DNA of 64,000 bases from Nitrospirae bacterium JdFR-85 (GTDB lineage: Bacteria > Nitrospirota > Thermodesulfovibrionia > Thermodesulfovibrionales > JdFR-85). Made by a program: the position numbers and the translations under genes. The notes under the pieces are model-generated. The model had not been told where the DNA came from and did not search any database. It saw only the letters and a program-made list of their open reading frames with translations. The stretch is taken from assembly GCA_002011745.1 (NCBI GenBank), contig MTOU01000034.1:1-64000 (forward strand). The letters are read 5' to 3'. Below, one piece after another: positions 8,221 to 17,306 of this stretch (position 1 is the stretch's first letter; each line of letters opens with the position of its first letter).

Positions 8221-9859
8221 GAAGAAGATAGGGGAATTACTCAAAGACAAGGGTCTTATAACAGACAGACATATCCAGATTGCCCTGTCCCAACAGATGG
8301 TTACAGGGAAATTCCTTGGCGAGACCTTGATAAGTCTTGGGTTTGTTACTGCAAAGGAGATCAGTGAGTCACTGGCAGAACAGTATGGTCTTCCCTATCT
8401 GGATTTGAGAGAGCATCCTGTTTCTGAAGATGCCCTTAGGATGATACCAAAAGATATGGCAGAACGTGGAGAGTTTATTCCTATTGAGATTAGGGATGGT
8501 AATTTCTGTATTGGAGTAATTGATCCAAATAACATTGTTGCTATAGATACTGTCTCCAGAGTGACAAAACTACCGGCCAAGGTATATCTTGTTGACTCTG
8601 AGGCATTCTTTGATACCTTAGAAAAGGCATATTTCTTTCTTGAAAATCCAATACAGAAGAACATTGATAAAACTATTGATAGGCTGAAGAATGAGGTTTC
8701 CGCTACACATATCTCGACCCTTACAGAATTGATCCTTATGGACGGTATTAGAAAAAATGCCACAGATATACATATAACTCCTTCTGCTGAGAGTGTACAT
8801 GTCTTTTACAGGGTAGATGGTGTATTACAGCATGCCTTCTGTTTCCCAAAAAGGGCACACTCAGGAGTGGTATCAAAAATAAAGGTCCTCTCTGAACTGG
8901 ATATTGCAGAACAGAGACTTCCACAGGATGGTTCTTTCAGATTCTCATTTCTTGGTAAACAGTATGATATGCGTGTGTCCACTGTCCCTACCATCCATGG
9001 AGAAAACCTGGTCATCAGGATACTGATGGGCACATTGCCCCTCTTGAGACTTGAGAAACTCGGTTTTGAGCCTGAAGAGACCAGAAGACTGAGATATCTC
9101 TTTTCTAAACCCCATGGAATTATCTTGATTACAGGGCCTACTGGTAGTGGAAAGACCACAACACTTTATGCTGCTCTCAGAGAGATAGACCTTCTTGAGA
9201 AGAATGTGATAACTGTTGAGGACCCTGTAGAGTACAGAATCAGCCTTATTAAGCAGACTGAGGTGAATCTTAAAGCAGGCTATGACTTTGCCATTGCAGG
9301 CAGAAACTTTATGCGGCAAGACCCTGATGTTATGTTAATAGGTGAGATCAGAGACCAGGAGACTGCTACTATTGCTGTGAGGGCCTCTATAACTGGTCAC
9401 CTTGTGCTGAGCACCCTTCATACAAATGATGCTGTGACTGCTATACCAAGACTGCTTGATCTTGGTGTAGACAGTACTCTTCTTTCTTCAACGCTGCTTG
9501 CCATTGTTTCGCAGAGGCTTGTGAGAAAGATATGTCCTGATTGTAAAACCGAAACAGTTATCACAGAAGAGCAGATAAGGCGACTGGAATTCTCTGGTAT
9601 AAAGGACTACCCTGATAAGGTATACGTAGGGCAGGGCTGTGAGCTTTGCAATCATACTGGATACATAGGAAGAACGGCCATTGGTGAGGTTCTTATAATA
9701 GATGGTGAGATTAAAGACCTCATTTACAAAAGGGCATCCGCAGGAAGAATCCTGGAGAGTGCACTTAACTTGGGCATGAAGCCTCTAATTGTAGATGGAA
9801 TGATAAAGGTTAAGAGTGGTATTACTACTGTGGAAGAAATTCTCAGAGTAGTGGGCTGA
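8213..9859 (+). CDS. pilus/type II secretion assembly ATPase (GspE/PilB/MshE family)
   Basis: About 548 residues. An N-terminal GspE-N domain (residues ~1-130) is followed by the ATPase core: Walker A ITGPTGSGKTTT near residue 306, Asp and His boxes (LVLSTLHTNDA), and a tetracysteine zinc motif (CPDC near 441 and CELC near 477). It powers subunit assembly at the inner membrane with the platform protein encoded next. I prefer the GTG at 8213, preceded by GGGAGAAGG, over a TTG at 8195 without a ribosome-binding site. The overlap with the secretin gene implies translational coupling. The more canonical PilB is at 51.9-53.7 kb, so this enzyme serves the other machine. Confidence 0.92.
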   Translation: MSKKKIGELLKDKGLITDRHIQIALSQQMVTGKFLGETLISLGFVTAKEISESLAEQYGLPYLDLREHPVSEDALRMIPKDMAERGEFIPIEIRDGNFCIGVIDPNNIVAIDTVSRVTKLPAKVYLVDSEAFFDTLEKAYFFLENPIQKNIDKTIDRLKNEVSATHISTLTELILMDGIRKNATDIHITPSAESVHVFYRVDGVLQHAFCFPKRAHSGVVSKIKVLSELDIAEQRLPQDGSFRFSFLGKQYDMRVSTVPTIHGENLVIRILMGTLPLLRLEKLGFEPEETRRLRYLFSKPHGIILITGPTGSGKTTTLYAALREIDLLEKNVITVEDPVEYRISLIKQTEVNLKAGYDFAIAGRNFMRQDPDVMLIGEIRDQETATIAVRASITGHLVLSTLHTNDAVTAIPRLLDLGVDSTLLSSTLLAIVSQRLVRKICPDCKTETVITEEQIRRLEFSGIKDYPDKVYVGQGCELCNHTGYIGRTAIGEVLIIDGEIKDLIYKRASAGRILESALNLGMKPLIVDGMIKVKSGITTVEEILRVVG

Positions 9860-9872
9860 GATATGATTTTTT

Positions 9873-11090
9873 ATGCCATACTTTAGATACAGGGCAATAG
9901 ATGAATCTGGCAGACTGGTGAAGGGGCTTGCAGAGGCCTCAGACCCCTCCGCAATTGAATCCTCAATAAGAGGTGCTGGCCAGTATCCCCTTATGATAAA
10001 GAAAATTAATCCCTGGCTTGGACAGTTTATAGGACTTTTTCGGGGTAGGGTCAAAAGAAAAGATATTATTGAATTTTCTAATAACCTCTCTGTAATGCTA
10101 AAGGCAGGTATCCCTCTGCTTACTGCCCTTGAAGATATTGCCTCAACCACAGAGAATAAGTACTTTAGAGAAAAGATTCTAGCTATCTCGAAGATGGTGC
10201 AGATGGGTTCAACATTTTCTGATGCTATTGAGGCTCATAGAGATATCTTTCCAGATATCTTTGTGAGGCTGGTGAGGGTAGGGGAGGAGACAGGAAGACT
10301 GGATCAGAGCCTCAAAGATATCTCTGAACATTTACAGAGGATTGAAGCCCTTACATCTGCTGTGAAAAGGTCCCTCATCTATCCTATCTTCACCATAGTT
10401 GCAACACTTTCTGCCATGGCCTTCTGGCTCATATATGTGCTGCCAAAACTGGCTAATCTTTTTAGAGAGATGAACCTCTCTCTTCCTCTTATTACAAGAA
10501 TAATTATGGGTGTGAGTGATTTTACAAGACAGAACTGGTTATTTATAGTTTTTACTCCATTTTTAATTTTTATGTTGTATAAGCTTCTTACAAAGAACAG
10601 AAGAATAAGATTCAGATGTGATAAAATGAAGTTCTCCTTGCCAGTAATAAGACTCATTGTTCACAATAAAATTCTTGCTATCTTCTCAGAACAGATGAGG
10701 ATTCTGCTTATAGCAGGTATAGGAATAGACAGGGTATTTGAGATCGTTGCAGAGGTGCTTGGTAACTACTATGCAAAAGAGGCAGTTCTGGTTGTAAGAG
10801 AGGATGTGCTGGCTGGTGCCAGCATTTCAGAGGCTTTAAGAAAGCATGATGTATTTCCTCTTATGCTTGTGAGAATGGTTCATGTGGGAGAGCAGACTGG
10901 TGCCCTTGACGAACAGTTCTCATTTCTGTCAGAGTATTTCATTAATGCCCTTGAGGACATAAGTCAGAAGATTGGCAAGTTACTTGAGCCAATAGTGATT
11001 GTGATCTTGGGATTATTCTTTATTTTTATCATACTGGGTTTGCTTATTCCTGTATATGATCTGGTTTCAAAGATCGGAATGGGGGGATAA
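9873..11090 (+). CDS. inner-membrane platform protein (GspF/PilC/MshG family)
   Basis: 405 residues beginning PYFRYRAIDESG, a typical GspF start. It has two repeated T2SSF domains, about residues 65-190 and 265-390, each with the GI.L..AL and VG E.TG signatures, and three transmembrane segments (near 168-190, 215-235 and 370-395). It is the rotor or platform on which the ATPase acts to extract pilins from the membrane. It lies 13 bases after the ATPase gene and 2 bases before the ExeA-like gene, so it is part of one operon. Confidence 0.9.
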   Translation: MPYFRYRAIDESGRLVKGLAEASDPSAIESSIRGAGQYPLMIKKINPWLGQFIGLFRGRVKRKDIIEFSNNLSVMLKAGIPLLTALEDIASTTENKYFREKILAISKMVQMGSTFSDAIEAHRDIFPDIFVRLVRVGEETGRLDQSLKDISEHLQRIEALTSAVKRSLIYPIFTIVATLSAMAFWLIYVLPKLANLFREMNLSLPLITRIIMGVSDFTRQNWLFIVFTPFLIFMLYKLLTKNRRIRFRCDKMKFSLPVIRLIVHNKILAIFSEQMRILLIAGIGIDRVFEIVAEVLGNYYAKEAVLVVREDVLAGASISEALRKHDVFPLMLVRMVHVGEQTGALDEQFSFLSEYFINALEDISQKIGKLLEPIVIVILGLFFIFIILGLLIPVYDLVSKIGMGG

Positions 11091-11092
11091 AA

Positions 11093-12310
11093 GTGAATTT
11101 TCTTGACTATTATGGACTGAAAGAGGACCCTTTCAGGCTCACTCCTGACCCAGACTATTTCTTTCCTTCTGAATCCCATAACTTGGCTTTAAAAACATTG
11201 GAGTATTCAACAGAACAGTCTGAAGGGTTTTGTGTAATTACTGGAGAACCTGGTACAGGAAAGACCACTCTCCTTAATGTCTTTCTACGTAGCTGGATTG
11301 ATAAAGCCATAATAGCCCTTGTGCTTACACCAAGACTATCACCAGAAGAGTTTCTTGCATCTGTACTGGATGAGATGGGCCTGAATATAAAGGCGGAGAA
11401 TAAGAATGAACTCCTGAAGGCTTTTAGGAACATCCTGATAGAGAATGTACAGAGAGGTAAAAAAATTATAATAATTGTAGATGAGGCCCAGAATCTGCCA
11501 ACAGAGACACTGGAAGAACTGAGACTATTAAGCAATCTTGAAACAGAAAAGGAAAAGCTCCTGCAGATTATATTAGTGGGACAGCCAGAGTTGGAGCAGA
11601 AACTCAACTCTCCACTTTTAAGACAGCTTAATCAAAGGATATCAACAAGGGTTAGACTTAAACATCTTGACAAGAAAGAGACCGGTGAATATATAAACTT
11701 CCGTTTATTGAAAGCAGGTAAGAGTTTTATTAGGTTCTCTGACAGAGCAATTAGAGAGATATACAGAATAACAGATGGTAATCCAAGACTGATCAATATT
11801 ATAGGACTAAGAGCCCTTATGTGTGCCTACATGGATGATGCAAAGGTGGTACAGAAGGGGCACATCAAAGATGCTTTCAAAACTCTTAATACTGAAGGTT
11901 TTAAAAGACGGTGGAGACCCTCTCCAGTACTTATATCTGGGTTTGTAGCAATTGTAGCCTTGCTGGTTTTTGGTCTTTCTGAGATGAATATAATCTCTTC
12001 TGATAAGGTCTCCTTTAGAGGGCAAGAGTTTTTTTCACCTGTCCAGTCCAAGAAAGAATCACCAGAAGAGGTATCACCAGTTGTTCCGGAATCTCCTCAG
12101 TCCTATATCCTTGTGACTGCCTGGGAGGCTAACCTGAGGGTGGCTCCTGGTATCGGCTCTGACAAAATTGGTACTGTGAGGAGAGGAACAAAACTCAAGA
12201 TTACTGGCGAACAGATCGACAAAGACGGGATTAAATGGTATAAAGTGGTTGTTTTCAATAACATGCAGGCATGGATATCTGCCAAAACAGGAAAGGTGGT
12301 TACAGAGTGA
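11093..12310 (+). CDS. ExeA/MshM-like AAA ATPase with SH3 tail
   Basis: 405 residues, GTG start after GGGGGG. The N-terminal AAA/ExeA domain has Walker A (TGEPGTGKTTLL, near residues 49-60), Walker B (IIIIVDEAQNL, near 124-134) and a winged C-lid. A transmembrane helix lies near residues 280-300. The periplasmic C-terminus (~340-403) is a bacterial SH3-like domain (NLRVAPG...GTVRRGTKL), predicted to bind peptidoglycan. ExeA/GspA and MshM proteins help place the secretin through the cell wall, and this domain order fits. It is the last gene of the plus-strand run and its stop abuts the stop of the convergent TPR gene. Confidence 0.88.
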   Translation: MNFLDYYGLKEDPFRLTPDPDYFFPSESHNLALKTLEYSTEQSEGFCVITGEPGTGKTTLLNVFLRSWIDKAIIALVLTPRLSPEEFLASVLDEMGLNIKAENKNELLKAFRNILIENVQRGKKIIIIVDEAQNLPTETLEELRLLSNLETEKEKLLQIILVGQPELEQKLNSPLLRQLNQRISTRVRLKHLDKKETGEYINFRLLKAGKSFIRFSDRAIREIYRITDGNPRLINIIGLRALMCAYMDDAKVVQKGHIKDAFKTLNTEGFKRRWRPSPVLISGFVAIVALLVFGLSEMNIISSDKVSFRGQEFFSPVQSKKESPEEVSPVVPESPQSYILVTAWEANLRVAPGIGSDKIGTVRRGTKLKITGEQIDKDGIKWYKVVVFNNMQAWISAKTGKVVTE

Positions 12311-13435
12311 CTATTTAGAAGTCCTTAGGAGAGTCACCAGTTTTTCTACCTTCTGTCTTAGATTAAAAGGTAAGTCTTTCTGTTGTAACAACTCTCTGCA
12401 GATTCTGTATGCCTTCTGTAGATTACCTCTGTCTTTTTCGATCTTTGCAATAGCGAATAGGGCGAGCAGACGGGTTTTTCTACTGCCGAGCTCTACTGTT
12501 CTCAAGTAGTATTTATATGCAGAATCACTGTTTCCCCTGTGTTCATAAAACACTCCGAGATTATAGTTTATATATCCATTATGTGGTTCAATGCTTAGAG
12601 CCCTTAGAAGGGTCTCTTCTGCCTTTTTCAACTCTCCCTGCCTCTGCTGACATACAGCCAGATTTACCAGAGCCTTCACATAATCAGGGTTACTTTTAAG
12701 TACTCTCTGTATGTATTTAACTGCTTCATCACACCTGTCTATCTTTATATAAAGCGAGGCCATCTTGTTTAAAAGCCTCTGGTCAGATGGGACAATAGCA
12801 ATCGCCTCTTTTAACTCAGCTATTGCATCCTCTATCATACCCTTCCTTTCGTAGTTCTCAACACGGTACAGATGTGAATAAAGTCTCTTTTTATTTGATT
12901 TTTGTTGTACCATTGGCTCTTCAGGTTGGGTTAACTTCTGTCCATCAGGTTTTGGTTTGCCCTCTCTGTCTGCCTTATCCTCTATTTTTTGGTCCTTCTT
13001 GTTCTGTTGAGTCGTTTTTTGAGGTATCAATTTCTTTACATCATTATCCATATTAGAGGTGTTCTGTTGCTGAATGCTCGTAGATATAGTGACTTTGTTA
13101 TTCTCTGCTTTGGAAGAGATCTGATTGACCGGAGTTGTTGATGTTTCTTTTTCTGATTCGGATACTTTGGCCTTAATGGTTTCGTTTTCTATGGAGAGTG
13201 TTGGAAGTTGAGCCATCTCTCTGGTGTCTTCTTGTTGTATAGTTTTTTTCTCCTGTAGGAGATTGACCAGAAGTATTCCTCCCAAGGTAGTGAGTACTAA
13301 CATAGAGATGATACTATAACCTATGAGTTTCTGTCTTCTTTTTTCCTTCTGCCGCGTATATTCAACAACAGGGGAGATGGTTTTTTTTGTCTTTGCTCTT
13401 TTTATCTTTGTAAGCAGCTCCAAGAGGTTGCTCAT
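12311..13435 (-). CDS. membrane-anchored TPR protein (MshN-like)
   Basis: 374 residues. A basic N-terminus precedes a transmembrane helix near residues 38-58. A Gln/Lys/Thr-rich linker follows to about residue 180, and then four to five tetratricopeptide repeats (for example DEAVKYIQRVLKSNPDYVKA and NLGVFYEHRGNSDSAYKYY). MSHA pilus loci encode a similar TM-linker-TPR protein, MshN, next to MshM, and here the gene lies tail-to-tail with the MshM-like gene. Its exact role is unknown; TPR proteins of this type help assemble or localise pilus machinery. A -10 box ends 7 bases before the ATG and no Shine-Dalgarno is present, pointing to a leaderless mRNA. Confidence 0.72.
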   Translation of the reverse strand: MSNLLELLTKIKRAKTKKTISPVVEYTRQKEKRRQKLIGYSIISMLVLTTLGGILLVNLLQEKKTIQQEDTREMAQLPTLSIENETIKAKVSESEKETSTTPVNQISSKAENNKVTISTSIQQQNTSNMDNDVKKLIPQKTTQQNKKDQKIEDKADREGKPKPDGQKLTQPEEPMVQQKSNKKRLYSHLYRVENYERKGMIEDAIAELKEAIAIVPSDQRLLNKMASLYIKIDRCDEAVKYIQRVLKSNPDYVKALVNLAVCQQRQGELKKAEETLLRALSIEPHNGYINYNLGVFYEHRGNSDSAYKYYLRTVELGSRKTRLLALFAIAKIEKDRGNLQKAYRICRELLQQKDLPFNLRQKVEKLVTLLRTSK

Positions 13436-13442
13436 AATGAAA

Positions 13443-13472
13443 ATTATACCTGAGATTGCATTCTAAAACCAA
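13443..13472 (-). promoter_or_regulatory. promoter of the TPR gene, apparently leaderless
   Basis: On the minus strand TTGGTT (13472-13467), an 18-base spacer and TATAAT (13448-13443) precede the ATG at 13435 by 7 bases. Transcription should start at or next to the A of the start codon. Confidence 0.65.
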
Positions 13473-13473
13473 G

Positions 13474-13505
13474 AAAAAAGGGCAGAAGGAGTAATCCTTC
13501 TGCCC
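13474..13505 (-). terminator. intrinsic terminator ending the sulfate-activation operon
   Basis: Perfect 11-bp stem, GGGCAGAAGGA (13480-13490) with TCCTTCTGCCC (13495-13505) and a 4-base loop. On the minus strand it is followed by six T. It lies 28 bases after the stop of the small gene at 13533 and just before the promoter of the TPR gene. Confidence 0.9.
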
Positions 13506-13532
13506 TTTCCGGTTTTTTGTCAGTTAACTCTA

Positions 13533-13841
13533 TTATTTCTGTTCTTCTACTGTCTTTATAAAGTCATCTATTACATCTACGGTCTTTTTCTGAATAATGA
13601 GATCGAAGATCTTATCCTTAACTTCTCTTGGCAGCAGCTCGATGCTCTTTGTGGTAGCACTGTCAAACTTTGCCATTGGGAAGAGCTTCAGAATCTTGTC
13701 TTTCTGTTCCTCATTTGTTGGCACTGCGAGCACCTTCAGTCCAGCCATCTTCTCTTTTGCCATATGTGCAAGACCAGCCTGCTGCAGTTTTTCGTATCTC
13801 TCTTCATTAATCCATATGTTGATTGGATAAGTCTCAGCCAT
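13533..13841 (-). CDS. small conserved-looking protein after the second sat, function unknown
   Basis: About 102 residues, soluble, no Cys, no signal peptide. It starts MAETYPINIWINEERYEKL and is rich in Lys and Glu, with mixed alpha/beta character. I chose the ATG at 13841 because GGAGG at 13848-13852 gives a 6-base spacing; an ATG at 13847 touches the ribosome-binding site. It follows the second sat by 10 bases and is the last gene before a strong terminator, so it is co-transcribed with sat and the pyrophosphatase. I do not recognise the family. The tight linkage suggests a role with the second ATP sulfurylase (stability, regulation or partner protein), which is inference only. Confidence 0.75.
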   Translation of the reverse strand: MAETYPINIWINEERYEKLQQAGLAHMAKEKMAGLKVLAVPTNEEQKDKILKLFPMAKFDSATTKSIELLPREVKDKIFDLIIQKKTVDVIDDFIKTVEEQK

Positions 13842-13851
13842 GGTCATCCTC

Positions 13852-15117
13852 CTATTCCAAAGGTTCTATTGTGAACACTGGAGTTCTCTTCTGCAGATAC
13901 TCCTCTGTTACAAATGGGGAACCAAAACCGTATTTCTCAGCACACTCCATTACCACATCAAATACCTCAGGCCTCATGATCAATCTCGGTGGTTTTACAC
14001 CATCAATAATTATACTTCTGATCAAGGTACCACTGTATTTCTGCCACTCATCCTTGTGGTTACAGAGACCTTCGTAGGTAACCTCACCACAGTGTGGACA
14101 ATAGAGCCAGTTCATAGAGAATGTAGGAGTGATTCTGAGGTCATCTTGAACTGACATTAGTAGATTATGGGCATCATAGGGACCATAGTAAGTACCAACC
14201 CCTGCATGGTCTCTACCATACATATGATGAGTAAGACCAAGGTTGGTTCTCAGGGCTGCGTGGAATATTGCCTCTCTTGGTCCAGCATACCTCATGTCCC
14301 AGAATGTTATGGAGGTCATGTGGTTGTGTTCACCAAAGTATCCAGCCTTTCTCAGCATATCATGGGCAAGTAATATGGCCTCATCAATATAGTCACCAAG
14401 CCTCTTTTCACCAATTATTGCGTTTACAAGCACTCCTACATAGGGTTTGTCTATAGGCAGTTCTGCATAGGTCTGAAACCATGCCCCTTTCATTAGCCAT
14501 TCATGGCCTGTATGGGGGACATTCCTTGTCTGGTGAGCAACAATTCTCTTCCATCCCTTTTCTTTAAATCTCTTTCTCATCTCAAGAGGAGGGATAAAGA
14601 ATGGCTCAAACACAGGGTTAATCTTTGGAGGATTTAGCAGAGTGATCTTTCCACCGAGGAATTTATCCTTATATGCATATGTTCTTTTTACCCCAGGATG
14701 TTTATCCTCAGTGGTTCCATAAACACTCTGTGCCATCTCCTGTTTGTCGTAAGTGAAAATCTCTGATACCTCAAACACTGCCAAAGGATTGCCAGTGTAA
14801 GTGAGAAGAATCTCGTCATTTTCTTTGATTCCCTCTGCCTCTTCATCTGAGACATCAAACACGATAGGGATACTCCATACAGTACCATCTGTGAGTCTCA
14901 TGTTTTTACAGACAGACTCTACATCTGCCTTTGTCATGAAACCTTCAAGAGGGCAGAAGAACCCATAGGCAATATCAATGATCTCGGTGGCAATCTGACG
15001 GCGTACCTCAAGCTCCTTTGCCCCCTTTGCTTTTAATTCTTGAACCTTCTTTATCGCCTCGTCCCTCGGAAGGATTCTCTCTACTATTTCTTTTCCACCA
15101 TGACCAATATTCTCCAT
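13852..15117 (-). CDS. sat: second, divergent ATP sulfurylase (sulfate adenylyltransferase)
   Basis: 421 residues. It catalyses ATP + sulfate to APS + PPi or the reverse. Active-site motifs are present: QTRN at 196-199, an H..H pair at 202/205, GPREA at 279-283 and GRDHAG at 301-306. C340, C343 and C352 with H354 look like a zinc-binding cluster. Unlike the other copy at 25296, the loop after QTRN reads VPHTGHE instead of PMHRSHE. The two proteins differ along their whole length, so this is an old paralogue or an acquired lineage rather than a recent duplicate. It lies downstream of hppA, behind a strong hairpin, with a GGGAGG ribosome-binding site. It could work in the same direction with other kinetics, or in the ATP-forming direction; the sequence does not decide. 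Confidence 0.93.
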   Translation of the reverse strand: MENIGHGGKEIVERILPRDEAIKKVQELKAKGAKELEVRRQIATEIIDIAYGFFCPLEGFMTKADVESVCKNMRLTDGTVWSIPIVFDVSDEEAEGIKENDEILLTYTGNPLAVFEVSEIFTYDKQEMAQSVYGTTEDKHPGVKRTYAYKDKFLGGKITLLNPPKINPVFEPFFIPPLEMRKRFKEKGWKRIVAHQTRNVPHTGHEWLMKGAWFQTYAELPIDKPYVGVLVNAIIGEKRLGDYIDEAILLAHDMLRKAGYFGEHNHMTSITFWDMRYAGPREAIFHAALRTNLGLTHHMYGRDHAGVGTYYGPYDAHNLLMSVQDDLRITPTFSMNWLYCPHCGEVTYEGLCNHKDEWQKYSGTLIRSIIIDGVKPPRLIMRPEVFDVVMECAEKYGFGSPFVTEEYLQKRTPVFTIEPLE

Positions 15118-15171
15118 TCTCTACCTCCCTTAATCTTAGGATTTAGTATCTGACAGATTTATCCGCAATAT

Positions 15172-15207
15172 CAAGAACAGGGGAAGAAAGATCTTCCCCC
15201 GTTCCTG
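15172..15207. other. strong hairpin between hppA and the second sat
   Basis: A 16-bp stem with two G-T type pairs (15172-15187 with 15192-15207) and a 4-base loop. No T-run follows on either strand, so it is more likely an mRNA processing or stability element, or a weak terminator setting the hppA to sat2 ratio, than a full terminator. Confidence 0.5.
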
Positions 15208-15216
15208 TATTAACTT

Positions 15217-17256
15217 TTACAGTGCAATTAATGGGGCGATAACCAGAGCAACCACACTCATCAACTTTATCAAGATATTCATAGAGGGTCCAGATGTATC
15301 CTTGAAGGGGTCTCCTACAGTGTCACCAACAACTGCTGCCTTGTGGGCCTCTGAACCTTTACCACCAAGATTACCCTTCTCGATATACTTCTTCGCATTG
15401 TCCCAGGCACCACCACCATTGGCCATCATCAATGCAAGCATAACACCTGTTACTGTGGCACCAGCAAGCATACCACCCAAGGCTGCTGGTCCGAGAATGA
15501 ATCCCACGAGGATTGGGCTGATAACAGCGGTCAAACCAGGCAGGATCATCTCCTTAAGGGCTGCTGTAGTAGATATATCAACACACTTCTTTGGATCAGG
15601 TTTTACACCAGGTTTGCCCTCTAAGAGACCTGGTATTTCCCTGAACTGACGCCTGATCTCATTGACCATCTTGAAGGCTGCCCTACCAACAGCGGTCATT
15701 GTGAGTGCTGCCACAAAGAAGGGCAGAATTCCACCAAGAAGAAGACCTATAACCACCATAGGCTCGGTGATAATAATGGACAGCTTCTCGAACCCCTTCT
15801 CCACCCTTGCATGGTTTATAGTCTGTGTGTATGCTGAAAACAGGGCCAGTGCTGTAAGGGCAGCAGAACCTATAGCAAATCCTTTACCTATAGCAGCAGT
15901 GGTATTACCAAGTGCATCAAGACTGTCAGTAATTGCCCTTGTATCCTCTCCCAGACCACTCATCTCTGAGATTCCACCTGCATTGTCTGCAATGGGTCCA
16001 TAAGCATCCACACTCATGGTGATACCTATTGTCCCAAGCATACCAACAGCTGCAATTCCTATTCCATAAAGCCCTGCCACTTTGTTTGCAACAAAAATAG
16101 CAACACAGATACCAAGCACAGGAAGAGCTGTACTCTCAAGACCAACGGCGAGACCGGTTATTATGTTTGTACCAGGACCTGTCTGAGATGCCTCAGCTAT
16201 CTTTTTGATTGGTCCTCCAGATGTATAGTACTCCGTTAGCAGTCCGATAATGATACCACCTATGCATCCTGCAACAACTGCCCAGAAGATATTCTGGCTG
16301 ACACCAAGAGCGGCTATCGCAAGGTATGACAGGGCCAGGAATATACCTGCAGCAATAAAGGTTGAGTATCTTAGTGCTGCCGCAGGGTCCATCTTCTCAA
16401 GGATTCTCATACCCAGTATACCCAGAACAGAGGAGATTATACCCATAATAGCCAGAAGTACAGGTAGTGCCATCAGATGGAGAGTATCTCCAAGACCTGC
16501 CACTTTTGAACCCACTGCTGCTGTAGCACCTATAGCTATAGTAGCAATAATAGAGTTAACATAGGATTCAAACAGGTCTGCGCCCATGCCAGCCACATCC
16601 CCTACATTGTCACCCACATTGTCTGCAATAACACCAGGATTACGAGGGTCATCCTCTGGGATACCTGCCTCTACCTTACCCACCAGGTCTGCACCTACGT
16701 CTGCAGCCTTTGTATATATTCCTCCTCCAACACGCATGAATAGAGCGATTGAGGATGCACCCATACCAAAAGCACTCATTACAAAGGCTGTCTTTGGATC
16801 ACGTCCAAAGAGATAATAAAATACTCCCACTCCCAGGAGACCGATTCCTGCTACTGCCAATCCCATAACCGCACCACCATAAAAGGCAACTGAGAGGGCC
16901 TTGGAATGGTCTGGTTTGTACTGGTTTGCAGCTTCTGCGGTCCTCACATTTGCCCTTGTTGCTGCCTGCATTCCAAGGAATCCTGCTGCAATTGAACATA
17001 TAGCTCCACTCAGAAAGGCTATTGAAGATTCGATGCCCAGATAGAAGTACATAGCTACAAACACAACAACAATGAATATAGACAGGATAGAATACTGTCT
17101 CTTTAGATAGGTCATAGCACCTTCATGTATCATTGCAGCTATCTCGCGCATGGTCTCATTTCCTGCTGGTTTTCGCGCGACAGAAGCATAGATTAACAAT
17201 GCAAGAATCAGTCCCCCTGCCCCAAATACTGCTGCAATATTAGTTAAGCCTTCCAT
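15217..17256 (-). CDS. hppA: ion-pumping membrane pyrophosphatase (K+-dependent type)
   Basis: 679 residues with about 16 transmembrane helices. The pyrophosphate-binding signatures are visible: [20 protein letters not shown] near 186-205, DNVGDNVGD at 212-220, and a second Asp-rich set near the C-terminus ([15 protein letters not shown]). It hydrolyses PPi and pumps H+ or Na+ across the cytoplasmic membrane. The motif [10 protein letters not shown] at 450-459 has Ala where K+-independent enzymes have Lys, which marks the K+-dependent class. Whether it pumps H+ or Na+ is not settled here. Its place between the Qmo genes and sat fits its role: removing PPi made by ATP sulfurylase, pulling sulfate activation forward and conserving part of the energy. 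Confidence 0.95.
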   Translation of the reverse strand: MEGLTNIAAVFGAGGLILALLIYASVARKPAGNETMREIAAMIHEGAMTYLKRQYSILSIFIVVVFVAMYFYLGIESSIAFLSGAICSIAAGFLGMQAATRANVRTAEAANQYKPDHSKALSVAFYGGAVMGLAVAGIGLLGVGVFYYLFGRDPKTAFVMSAFGMGASSIALFMRVGGGIYTKAADVGADLVGKVEAGIPEDDPRNPGVIADNVGDNVGDVAGMGADLFESYVNSIIATIAIGATAAVGSKVAGLGDTLHLMALPVLLAIMGIISSVLGILGMRILEKMDPAAALRYSTFIAAGIFLALSYLAIAALGVSQNIFWAVVAGCIGGIIIGLLTEYYTSGGPIKKIAEASQTGPGTNIITGLAVGLESTALPVLGICVAIFVANKVAGLYGIGIAAVGMLGTIGITMSVDAYGPIADNAGGISEMSGLGEDTRAITDSLDALGNTTAAIGKGFAIGSAALTALALFSAYTQTINHARVEKGFEKLSIIITEPMVVIGLLLGGILPFFVAALTMTAVGRAAFKMVNEIRRQFREIPGLLEGKPGVKPDPKKCVDISTTAALKEMILPGLTAVISPILVGFILGPAALGGMLAGATVTGVMLALMMANGGGAWDNAKKYIEKGNLGGKGSEAHKAAVVGDTVGDPFKDTSGPSMNILIKLMSVVALVIAPLIAL

Positions 17257-17306
17257 CCACCATACCTCCTTTCAGAAGTTTTTAAGTTAACCTGTCTTTT
17301 TCTTTG

